Assembly: GCA_902574685.1 (NCBI GenBank)
Contig: CACGOO010000007.1
Coordinates: 1 to 59,913 of the forward strand
DNA length: 59,913 nt
Reading direction: 5' to 3'
From: an uncultured Pelagibacteraceae bacterium
GTDB taxonomy: Bacteria; Pseudomonadota; Alphaproteobacteria; Pelagibacterales; Pelagibacteraceae
Part shown: positions 17,193-24,204 of the stretch, one piece after another
How positions within the stretch are numbered: the first letter of the stretch is position 1
How the letters are laid out: each line of letters opens with the position of its first letter
The notes under the pieces: model-generated
Seen by the model: the letters and a program-made list of their open reading frames with translations, nothing else
What the model was told of the DNA's origin: nothing
Database searches by the model: none
Position numbers and translations under genes: made by a program

Positions 17193-17732
17193 TTAGCTTG
17201 TTGCAAATTCTTTAATTTTCTCAAAACTGAAGTGATCGGCTATATCTTTCTTGGCGTAGTATACTTCATCAACTGTGCCTTGTTCGTTTATCAAAACATC
17301 TGTAACAGCTATATCAAAATGACCTTTAATTTTTAAAGGAATATATCCCTTTAACATTGCAGGTATTATTTTATGAGATTTAAATAGCATTGCAGATAAT
17401 GTTTTCATCATTGATCTTTCAATTTCATATTTTTGAAAATATTTAAAATCTTCATCGGCCAGTGCAGTAAAAAGTAAATTGTTATGTTTTTTCATATATG
17501 ACCTTAAATTATCAACCGGCGAGTGAAATATTGCAACATGTGTAAAATTATTTCCTAACTCATTAAATCTTTTATTAATTTCGTTTAATCTAAGATTACA
17601 AAAACTACATCCAGCTATTCTGTAAAAAGTTAAAAGAACTTTCTTTCCATGTGTTTCTGATAAATTAAATGTAGACCCGTCATCTCTTGGAAGTGTAATT
17701 TCTTCTATTTTATCTCCTTTGGAGATCTTCAT
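17193..17732 (-). CDS. Peroxiredoxin/AhpC-TSA-like thiol protein
   Basis: The product has a thioredoxin-like redoxin fold: an N-terminal ITLPRDDGSTFNLSE segment and LTFYRIAGCSFCNLR with a CxxC pair at the place of the peroxidatic Cys, then a long helical insertion. This CxxC form fits the AhpC/TSA-like (peroxiredoxin-like) group rather than classic Prx. I start it at 17732, where ATGA overlaps the zur stop and MKISKGDK matches the family N-terminus; an ATG at 17744 would add four residues. It probably handles peroxide or disulfides and is co-transcribed with zinc genes. Confidence 0.7.
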   Translation of the reverse strand: MKISKGDKIEEITLPRDDGSTFNLSETHGKKVLLTFYRIAGCSFCNLRLNEINKRFNELGNNFTHVAIFHSPVDNLRSYMKKHNNLLFTALADEDFKYFQKYEIERSMMKTLSAMLFKSHKIIPAMLKGYIPLKIKGHFDIAVTDVLINEQGTVDEVYYAKKDIADHFSFEKIKEFATS

Positions 17733-18127
17733 TTGATAGAGCATTTTTTACAAAGCCCAAAGAATTCAAGATTATATTTATTGAATTTCATACCCGCTTT
17801 GTCTTGAAAATTTTTTAAATATTTTGAAAGTTTGCTGTCACTAATTTCACTTACTTCTTCACAGCCTTCACATATTGAAAATGCTGTTGCCTTTGAGATC
17901 TGACAATTTGAATTTTTACATGCAACGAAAGCATTTCTACTTTCAATTTTGTGAATTTTTCCAATTTCAACCAATTTATCAAGCGCTCTATAAACTTGAA
18001 GAGGGGCTTTAATACCTTTTTTTTGCACATTATGTAAAATTGAATAAGCTTTTATGGGCTCATTTACTTTTTCAATGTAATCAAGAACTATTTGTTGATT
18101 TTTTGATAGTGTTTCCTGTTTAAGCAT
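17729..18127 (-). CDS. zur: Fur-family regulator, probable zinc uptake regulator Zur
   Basis: The 132-residue Fur-family protein has an N-terminal winged helix (about 1-75, with VYRALDKLVEIGKIHKIESRN) and a C-terminal metal domain with two CxxC pairs, ICEGC near residue 86 and LCKKC near 127, forming the structural zinc site. The location right after znuCB and the Zur-type palindromes at the znuA/znuC promoters identify it as Zur rather than Fur. With zinc bound it should repress znuA and its own operon. A 24-bp gap separates it from znuB. Confidence 0.85.
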   Translation of the reverse strand: MLKQETLSKNQQIVLDYIEKVNEPIKAYSILHNVQKKGIKAPLQVYRALDKLVEIGKIHKIESRNAFVACKNSNCQISKATAFSICEGCEEVSEISDSKLSKYLKNFQDKAGMKFNKYNLEFFGLCKKCSIK

Positions 18128-18151
18128 AGTTTTTCTTTTATCAATTTCCCA

Positions 18152-18955
18152 TTAGTTTTTCAATTGTATCGTCTGTTTAATTTTAAATAGAGATATTACA
18201 AATAATAATAACGCTGCAGCAATGATAGATGGACCCGAAGGAGTATTGAATTGCAATGAAGAAAATAAACCCATGATTACTGATAATAATCCTCCACATA
18301 TAGAAAAAATTACCATCTTTTTGGGAGTATCTGATATGTTACGAGCCATAGCCGTTGGTATAATTAACATCCCAGTTATTAATAAAAGTCCTACAATTTT
18401 TATAGAAATTGCAATTATTGCTGCCATTAAAATAGTAAATATTGCTTTTGCTCTATCAGGATTTAATCCTTCTGCTTCTGCAAGTTCATAATTTACTGTT
18501 GAAGCAAATAAAGGTTTCCAAATTATTTTTAATACAATTAAAATTATTGCTCCTCCTCCCCATATAATTATCAAATCATCAACATTAACAGCTAATATGT
18601 CTCCAAATAATAGTCCCATGACATCAAATCTTATAAATGAGAGAAAACCAATTACCACTAAGCCAACTGCTAATGCTGAGTGAGCTAAAAGACCAAGTAA
18701 AGCATCACCGGGCAAATTAGTATTTTTTTCAAGTTTAACTAATATGATTGCTATTACTGATGAAATGATAAATATCGAAATTGCTATATTAATTTCGAAT
18801 GCCAATGCCATTGTAACACCAAGTAATGCTGAATGTGCTAATGTATCTCCGAAATAAGATAATCTTCTCCAAACTACAAAGCAGCCCAAAGGACCTGTTA
18901 CAAAAGCAACACCTATACCAGCAATTAAAGCTCTTATAAAAAAATCATCAAACAT
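18152..18955 (-). CDS. znuB: Zinc ABC transporter permease ZnuB
   Basis: This 267-residue permease of the ABC-3 family has about eight membrane helices. Typical signs are the N-terminal GPLGCFVVWRRLSYFGDTLAHSALLGV and the later EAEGLNPDRAKAIF and GLLLITGMLIIPTAMAR segments. It forms the membrane channel for Zn(II) taken from ZnuA and is powered by ZnuC. It starts at the base next to the znuC stop, so the two are one transcript, under the Zur-type boxes beyond znuC. Manganese relatives exist, but the Zur context favours zinc. Confidence 0.9.
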   Translation of the reverse strand: MFDDFFIRALIAGIGVAFVTGPLGCFVVWRRLSYFGDTLAHSALLGVTMALAFEINIAISIFIISSVIAIILVKLEKNTNLPGDALLGLLAHSALAVGLVVIGFLSFIRFDVMGLLFGDILAVNVDDLIIIWGGGAIILIVLKIIWKPLFASTVNYELAEAEGLNPDRAKAIFTILMAAIIAISIKIVGLLLITGMLIIPTAMARNISDTPKKMVIFSICGGLLSVIMGLFSSLQFNTPSGPSIIAAALLLFVISLFKIKQTIQLKN

Positions 18956-19702
18956 TTAATTTTTTTTTATATCTCCATCATTTGAATGAACATGATCATG
19001 CTTATGTTCATATATAGAAAGAGTTTGTGAAGCTTGTTCGCCAAATAATAGTTTATACTCATTATTCATTGCAACGTCTTTTGGTGTTCCAGAACAACAC
19101 ACGTGGCCGTTTAAACAAATAACATGATCTGTTGCTGTCATAACAGTATGTAAATCATGAGAGATTAATAAAATTCCACAATTTAATTTATCTGCTATTT
19201 CTTTTATTAATTTATACAATGCAATCTCCCCAGTAAAATCAACCCCTTGAACCGGCTCATCCAATACTAAAAGATCAGGTTTTTTTGAAACTGCTCTTGC
19301 AAGAAGTACTCTTTGAAATTCTCCACCAGACAAATTTCCTAAATTCTGGTTTTTAAGATGATCTGCACCCGTTAATTTTAAAGCTTCATTTATTTTTTCT
19401 TCATCGAGTTCATCAGTTAAAACCATAAAATCATTCACTTTAAGTGGCAATGTCCAGTCAATTGAAATCTTTTGAGGAACATATCCAATTTTGTCAGTAA
19501 ATTTTTCTACATTACCTTCAATATTCTTATGAAGTCCTATAGCAATTTTTGCAGTTGTACTTTTGCCAGAACCATTTGGCCCAATTAAGGTTACTATCTT
19601 TCCTCTTTCAACAATTAAAGAAACGCCTTTTACAAGCCATTTATTCCGTTGTTTTAATCCAACTTCAGTTAATTTTACTAATACATTGTTCTCAATTGTC
19701 AT
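18956..19702 (-). CDS. znuC: Zinc ABC transporter ATPase ZnuC
   Basis: The 248-residue ATPase shows Walker A LIGPNGSGKST, signature NLSGGEFQR, Walker B LLVLDEPVQGVD and the switch His in ISHDLH, followed by the ZnuC-typical HVICLNGHVCCSG with paired cysteines. The C-terminus is His-rich (YEHKHDHVHSNDGD), a further metal-binding tail. It drives zinc import with ZnuB. It is the first gene of the leftward operon and diverges from znuA across 72 bp holding two Zur-type palindromes. Confidence 0.92.
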   Translation of the reverse strand: MTIENNVLVKLTEVGLKQRNKWLVKGVSLIVERGKIVTLIGPNGSGKSTTAKIAIGLHKNIEGNVEKFTDKIGYVPQKISIDWTLPLKVNDFMVLTDELDEEKINEALKLTGADHLKNQNLGNLSGGEFQRVLLARAVSKKPDLLVLDEPVQGVDFTGEIALYKLIKEIADKLNCGILLISHDLHTVMTATDHVICLNGHVCCSGTPKDVAMNNEYKLLFGEQASQTLSIYEHKHDHVHSNDGDIKKN

Positions 19703-19722
19703 TTATTACCTTGACTTATTAA

Positions 19723-19737
19723 TGTTATATTATTACA
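19723..19737. promoter_or_regulatory. Zur box 1 (znuA/znuC gap)
   Basis: TGTTATATTATTACA is a near palindrome around its central T (one mismatch in 7-bp arms) and resembles the alphaproteobacterial Zur consensus TGTTATAWTATAACA. Its centre is 18 bp from box 2. Confidence 0.72.
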
Positions 19738-19740
19738 CAA

Positions 19741-19755
19741 TGTTATATTATAACA
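19741..19755. promoter_or_regulatory. Zur box 2 (znuA/znuC gap)
   Basis: TGTTATATTATAACA is a perfect 7-1-7 palindrome. It lies 19 bp before the znuA ATG and 38 bp from the znuC start, so Zur bound here could block both divergent promoters. Confidence 0.82.
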
Positions 19756-19774
19756 ATTAACACTAAATTAAATT

Positions 19775-20908
19775 ATGAAAAACTTAAAAAAATCAACATT
19801 AATAATTACAATATTATCTTTTTTAGCTCTTTTTACATCAGCAAAAGCAGAAATAAAAGTTGTAGCTTCAATTAAGCCTATACACTCTTTAGCTAGCTAT
19901 CTGATGGATGGAGTTGCTAAACCAGACCTAATAGTCGATGGATATTCTTCACCACATGGATTTGCGTTAAAACCATCTCATGCAAAGATGTTACAAGAAG
20001 CTGATCTTATTTTTTGGGTAGGTGAAGATCTAGAAAACTTCATGGAAAAACCATTAGATTCAATTGCAAAAAAAGCTGAAAAAATTGAATTAATGGAAAT
20101 TAAAGGTCTTAATAAATTAAAATTCAGAGAACGAAATATTTTTGATGATCATGACGATCACGGACATAAAGAAGATGGCCATAAAGAAGATGATCACGAT
20201 GATCATGACCATAAAAAGAAAGATGGACATGACGACCACGATGATCACGACCACAAAAAAAAAGACGGTCATAAAGAAGACGACCACGATGATCATGACC
20301 ATAAAAAGAAAGATGGGCATGACGATCATGATGACCATGGACATAAAAAGAAAGATGACCATGATGACCACGATGATCATGCGGGACATGAAGGTCACCA
20401 CCACGGTGAGCATGACCCACATATTTGGTTAGATCCAATGAATGCTAAAGTTATATTAAATGAAATGGCAGAGCATTTAATTGAAAATGATGCTAAGAAC
20501 GCATCAAAATATAAAAGCAATTTAAAGAAAGCACTAAAAGATATTGATAAACTTGTTAGTGACGTCTCTTCTGAATTAAATCAGAGTGTTGCATCAATTG
20601 TTTTCCATGATGCTTACCAATATTTTGAGAAAAGATTTAATGTTAATATATTAGGTGCTTTTACAGTCAATACAGATGTAATGCCAGGAGCAGAACAATT
20701 AGCAGAAATCAGAGAAATAATTGAGCATGATAAAGTTGCTTGTGTATTTTCTGAACCACAGTTTAATCCAAATATCATTAAAGCTGTAGCAAAAGATATG
20801 AATATTAAAACCGGTGTTGTAGACCCGTTAGGAGCTACTTTGGATCCTGGAAAAGACTTATATTTTGATTTAATCAGAAATATGTCTAAATCTTTTAAAG
20901 GTTGTTAA
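19775..20908 (+). CDS. znuA: Periplasmic zinc-binding protein ZnuA with His/Asp-rich insertion
   Basis: The 377-residue precursor has a signal peptide ending near AKA (residue 25). Conserved zinc ligands are visible: His in SPHGFALKPSH, His in DPHIWLDP, His in VFHDAYQYFE and the acidic residue in VVDPLGAT. It is about 70 residues longer than ordinary ZnuA because of a low-complexity loop (about residues 123-214) made of repeated DDHDDH/DHKKKDGH units. Such loops collect zinc and pass it to the binding cleft. The gene is alone on its strand and controlled by the Zur boxes upstream. Confidence 0.93.
   Translation: MKNLKKSTLIITILSFLALFTSAKAEIKVVASIKPIHSLASYLMDGVAKPDLIVDGYSSPHGFALKPSHAKMLQEADLIFWVGEDLENFMEKPLDSIAKKAEKIELMEIKGLNKLKFRERNIFDDHDDHGHKEDGHKEDDHDDHDHKKKDGHDDHDDHDHKKKDGHKEDDHDDHDHKKKDGHDDHDDHGHKKKDDHDDHDDHAGHEGHHHGEHDPHIWLDPMNAKVILNEMAEHLIENDAKNASKYKSNLKKALKDIDKLVSDVSSELNQSVASIVFHDAYQYFEKRFNVNILGAFTVNTDVMPGAEQLAEIREIIEHDKVACVFSEPQFNPNIIKAVAKDMNIKTGVVDPLGATLDPGKDLYFDLIRNMSKSFKGC
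20142..20415 (+). repeat. Tandem imperfect repeat encoding the ZnuA His/Asp-rich loop
   Basis: Units of roughly 30-36 bp coding for DDHDDHDHKKKDGH-like blocks recur about five to six times with third-position differences. Long open frames on the other strand and in other frames here are products of the low-complexity sequence. Confidence 0.85.
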
Positions 20909-20923
20909 TTAAAAATTGAACTT

Positions 20924-20958
20924 TTGCCATAAATAATATCTAATATTATTTATGGCAA
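20924..20958. promoter_or_regulatory. Perfect 16-bp inverted repeat over the start codon of the Ldh_2-family gene
   Basis: TTGCCATAAATAATAT (20924-20939) and ATATTATTTATGGCAA (20943-20958) are exact reverse complements around CTA. The right arm contains the ATG at 20952 and no ribosome-binding site lies upstream. TAATAT at 20941-20946 could be a -10 for a leaderless message. The element may be an operator or a hairpin that hides the start codon. It has no U-run, so it is not an ordinary terminator of znuA. Confidence 0.6.
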
Positions 20959-21950
20959 CTGTTCCTTTAAGTTTAGAAGAAATTTTTCGTTTAGCTAAAA
21001 AAACATTAATTGCTAATGGATGCGATGAAGAAACATCAGATACTTTATCCACTTTAATCAAAAATGCTGAAAGAGATGGATCATTATCTCATGGTCTATT
21101 TAGATTACCCGCTTATGTATCTGGTTTAAAAAGTGGAAAAATTAATGGTAAGGCTAGACCAGTGATTTCAAAATTAACCCCTAGTGTTGTTAAAGCAGAT
21201 GGAAAAAATAGTCTTGCCCCAATGGTTTTAAAATATGGAATACCTGAACTCGTAAAAGCTGCAAAAGAAAATGGAGTTGCGGTTTTAGCAATTACTAATT
21301 CTCATCATATGGCTGCTATGTGGCCTGAGACCGAAGCAATAGCAGAGCAAGGACTTGTTGCTTTTGCTTGTACATCATACAAGCCAGCAGTTGCACCAGC
21401 AGGAGCAATTAAACCTTTATTTGGAACAAACCCAATTTCATTTGCTTGGCCAAGAAAAAATAAACCACCAGTAGTTTATGATATGGCTACTGCATCGATG
21501 GCTATGGGAGAGGTTCAAGTTGCAAAAAGAGAAGGGCACAAGGTCCCAATAGGAACGGGTTTAACTAAAGATGGAAAAGAAACAACAGATCCTGGTGAAA
21601 TAGCAGATGGTGGAGTTTTGTTGCCATTTGGCGGCTATAAAGGCTCAGGAATAGCAATGATGGTTGAATTACTTGCTGGAGCCTTAGTTGGAGATAATTT
21701 TAGTTATGAGACAGCTGAGAAGGATACAGACGATGGTGGACCACCAAGTGGTGGAGAGTTTATTTTAGCTATATCTCCTGACAAATTATCGAATTCTGAT
21801 TGGGATAGTCATTCAAATAAATTCTTTGAGAAAATGAAATCAATGGGAGAGGTTAGATTACCAGGTGAAAGACGTCACAAAAACAGATTAGATACTGGAC
21901 CTAGAAATATTAATGAGGAACTTGTTAATAAAATAAAATCTTTAAGTTAA
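20952..21950 (+). CDS. Ldh_2-family NAD(P)H-dependent oxidoreductase (malate/L-lactate dehydrogenase-like)
   Basis: This 332-residue enzyme has the family's fold signs: NAERDGSLSHGLFRLP near 38-53, ITNSHHMAAMWPETEAIAEQG near 114-134, GTNPISFAWP near 157-166 and LPFGGYKGSGIAMMVELLAGAL near 224-245, with the catalytic His in the NSHH segment. Members reduce 2-keto acids or cyclic imines such as piperideine- and pyrroline-2-carboxylate, or oxidise ureidoglycolate. The sequence alone does not tell which. The gene stands alone and its 3' end overlaps the convergent xthA by 9 nt. The start codon lies inside a strong inverted repeat. Confidence 0.85.
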   Translation: MATVPLSLEEIFRLAKKTLIANGCDEETSDTLSTLIKNAERDGSLSHGLFRLPAYVSGLKSGKINGKARPVISKLTPSVVKADGKNSLAPMVLKYGIPELVKAAKENGVAVLAITNSHHMAAMWPETEAIAEQGLVAFACTSYKPAVAPAGAIKPLFGTNPISFAWPRKNKPPVVYDMATASMAMGEVQVAKREGHKVPIGTGLTKDGKETTDPGEIADGGVLLPFGGYKGSGIAMMVELLAGALVGDNFSYETAEKDTDDGGPPSGGEFILAISPDKLSNSDWDSHSNKFFEKMKSMGEVRLPGERRHKNRLDTGPRNINEELVNKIKSLS

Positions 21951-22718
21951 TTCAATTTCAATTGGTGTGTGATCTGAAGGTTTTTGTCTTCCACGAGGAA
22001 ATTTGTTAATTTTTACATCTTTCACAAGATTTATAATTGAGTTTGAAACTAAGAAATGATCAATTCTCATTCCATTATTTTTTTGCCATGCACCACTTGT
22101 ATAATCCCAAAACGTATATCCTTCTTTGTCAGGATGAATATATCTATATGCATCATGAAAACCTAAACTTAATAATTCTCTTAATTTTTTTCTTATCTCT
22201 AGTCTAAACAAAGCATCATTTTCATATCCTTTAGGATTATGAACATCTTCTGCAGATGGAATTATATTAAAATCACCACCAATAATTATATTTTCTTTTT
22301 TTTTTAAATAACCTTTTAACTTCTTAATTAAACTTTCTAGCCAATATAATTTGTAAGTATATTTTTCTGTATCAACAGGATTTCCATTGGGTGTGTAAAT
22401 ATTTATTAATTTAATAGTTTTTGATTTATGTTTTAGATCTGCAGTAATAATTCTAGATTGTTTATTTTTGTCTTTAAAAATATCTTTTTCAATTTTATCT
22501 AATTTTTTTTTAGAAATTATCGCAACTCCATTATAAGATTTTTGACCAAATACATAATTCTGGTAATTTGATTTTTCAAAGTCTTCGTAAGGATAGTTTT
22601 CATCTTGAGCTTTGATCTCTTGCATCATTAAAATATCTGGTGAATATTTTTTTAGATACTCTTTAATATTTTCAATTCTTGCTCTTACAGAGTTAACATT
22701 CCAGGAACTAATTATCAT
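21942..22718 (-). CDS. xthA: Exodeoxyribonuclease III
   Basis: The 258-residue DNase I-like enzyme has SWNVNSVRARI, the catalytic Glu in MMQEIKAQD, the IIGGDFNIIPS motif and the C-terminal SDHTPIEIEL with the catalytic Asp-His. It cleaves abasic sites and digests duplex DNA from 3' ends in base-excision repair. I start at the ATG at 22718, which overlaps the stop of the upstream Fe-S carrier gene by one base (TAATG); in-frame codons further upstream lie inside that gene. Its 3' end overlaps the convergent oxidoreductase gene by 9 nt. Confidence 0.92.
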   Translation of the reverse strand: MIISSWNVNSVRARIENIKEYLKKYSPDILMMQEIKAQDENYPYEDFEKSNYQNYVFGQKSYNGVAIISKKKLDKIEKDIFKDKNKQSRIITADLKHKSKTIKLINIYTPNGNPVDTEKYTYKLYWLESLIKKLKGYLKKKENIIIGGDFNIIPSAEDVHNPKGYENDALFRLEIRKKLRELLSLGFHDAYRYIHPDKEGYTFWDYTSGAWQKNNGMRIDHFLVSNSIINLVKDVKINKFPRGRQKPSDHTPIEIELT

Positions 22719-23035
22719 TAAAGCGAAAAAGATACGCCACAACCACAAGAAGATTTACTTTGCGGGTTGTTTATTTTAAAAGAATCTCCGATTAATTCTT
22801 TTACAAAATCAACTTCAGATCCTTTTAGTAAATCTGCCGATGTTTTGTCGATAAGGATATTATCTTGTTGTAGATCATCGTCCTTAGCAGAGTTATCAAA
22901 TGAGAAATCATATTGAAATCCAGAGCATCCACCACCTTTAATAGCGATTCTAAAAAATGACCCTTTATCTTTTGATGAAAGAAGATGGTTTATCTGCTTT
23001 ATAGCATTATCTGTAAATTTAATTTCTTTAATCAT
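22718..23035 (-). CDS. erpA: A-type iron-sulfur cluster carrier (ErpA/IscA-like)
   Basis: The 105-residue HesB/IscA-family protein has the three cluster-binding cysteines, Cys37 in GGGCSGFQY and Cys97 and Cys99 in SSCGCGVSF. It carries Fe-S clusters from the assembly scaffold to target enzymes. I start at MIKEIKFTD (23035), because upstream in-frame residues do not look like the family. It is coupled to xthA by a one-base overlap and diverges from dgt across 50 bp, an arrangement common in alphaproteobacteria. ErpA versus IscA naming is by position and is not certain. Confidence 0.85.
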   Translation of the reverse strand: MIKEIKFTDNAIKQINHLLSSKDKGSFFRIAIKGGGCSGFQYDFSFDNSAKDDDLQQDNILIDKTSADLLKGSEVDFVKELIGDSFKINNPQSKSSCGCGVSFSL

Positions 23036-23085
23036 AATTAAACATTGATAAAAACAATATAATAATATTTTGCCATTTTTAAAGA

Positions 23086-24204
23086 ATGAAAAATTACTCA
23101 AAATTAGGAACATTTGCATCAAAAGGTAGATTGTTCAAAGAAGCGAGCAATCCTTTCAGATCACCTTTTCAAAGAGATAGAGATAGAATAATTCATTCTA
23201 CCTCATTTAGAAGATTGAAGCACAAAACCCAGGTATTTGTGAATACTGAAGGAGATCATTATAGAACCAGAATCACACATTCCATTGAAGTATCACAAAT
23301 TGCTAGAACAATTGCTAAATACTTAGGTTTAAATGATGATTTAGCTGAAACATTAAGCTTAGCTCATGATTTAGGTCATACCCCTTTTGGTCATGCGGGA
23401 GAAGAGTCCCTAAATGAATGTATGTATGAATATGGGGGATTTGACCACAACCTTCAAACACTTAGGATAGTAATGTTCATTGAAAATAAATATTTTAAAT
23501 TTGAAGGTCTTAATTTAACATTAGAAACATTAGATGGACTTATTAAACATAATGGTCCGGTAACAAAGCTAGTCAAAATAAATAATTTAATTGGTTTGAA
23601 AAATTTAAAAAATAAAATTAATTTTTCAAAAAACTCATCTTTGGAGGCCCAAATTGCATCTATATCCGATGATGTTGCATACAATAACCATGATATTCAA
23701 GATGGAATAAAAGCTAAATTGTTTAAGTTAAACGATCTTAAACAAATCTCTTTTTTTGATGAAATTTTAAAATCATATAAAAATAAATTAAAGAGTGAAA
23801 ATAATGATATTCTTGTATATCAAACTATAAGAGACTCTATAAATTTAATGGTTCAAGATTTAATAAAAACAACGACAAGAAACATTTTAGTGAATAAAAT
23901 ATCTACAAAAAAAGATGTATCAAATAAAAAAAATCAAATTGTTGATTTTTCCAACAAATTAAAAATAACTATAAATGAGATTAGAGATTTCCTTAGAATA
24001 ACTATGTACAATGATAAAGATGTACTAAAAAAAAATAACGAAGGAAAAAAGATAATTAAAAAGCTTTTTAGTGTTATTAACAAAAATCCAAAAAAGTATA
24101 TTAAAACTAAATATTTAAAAACTAACAAAGAAAGAGCTATATCCGATTATATTTCTGGCATGACAGATAGGTACGCCATACAATTATATAGAGCATCAAA
24201 ATGA
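23086..24204 (+). CDS. dgt: Deoxyguanosinetriphosphate triphosphohydrolase-like protein
   Basis: The 372-residue HD-domain enzyme has the Dgt-type N-terminus RDRDRIIHSTSFRRLKHKTQVF, then the metal ligands His65 (RITHS), His94-Asp95 (LAHDLGHTPFGHAG) and the distal Asp in SISDDVAYN. It hydrolyses dNTPs to nucleosides and triphosphate and so controls nucleotide pools. The stop overlaps argS by 4 nt (ATGA), making it the first gene of a long operon that continues through nagZ, scpAB and tat. Divergent erpA lies 50 bp upstream. Confidence 0.92.
   Translation: MKNYSKLGTFASKGRLFKEASNPFRSPFQRDRDRIIHSTSFRRLKHKTQVFVNTEGDHYRTRITHSIEVSQIARTIAKYLGLNDDLAETLSLAHDLGHTPFGHAGEESLNECMYEYGGFDHNLQTLRIVMFIENKYFKFEGLNLTLETLDGLIKHNGPVTKLVKINNLIGLKNLKNKINFSKNSSLEAQIASISDDVAYNNHDIQDGIKAKLFKLNDLKQISFFDEILKSYKNKLKSENNDILVYQTIRDSINLMVQDLIKTTTRNILVNKISTKKDVSNKKNQIVDFSNKLKITINEIRDFLRITMYNDKDVLKKNNEGKKIIKKLFSVINKNPKKYIKTKYLKTNKERAISDYISGMTDRYAIQLYRASK

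Noticed and set aside
20142..20415. Tandem repeat considered as a CRISPR array
   Set aside because: No constant repeat with unique spacers; the units are coding and vary at third positions.
20117..20438. Long open frames on the minus strand and in another + frame across the znuA repeat
   Set aside because: They mirror the His/Asp low-complexity repeat; codons of the znuA frame explain them.
23036..23122. 29-residue N-terminal extension of the Fe-S carrier
   Set aside because: The family begins at MIKEIKFTD, and the extension would cross the dgt start.
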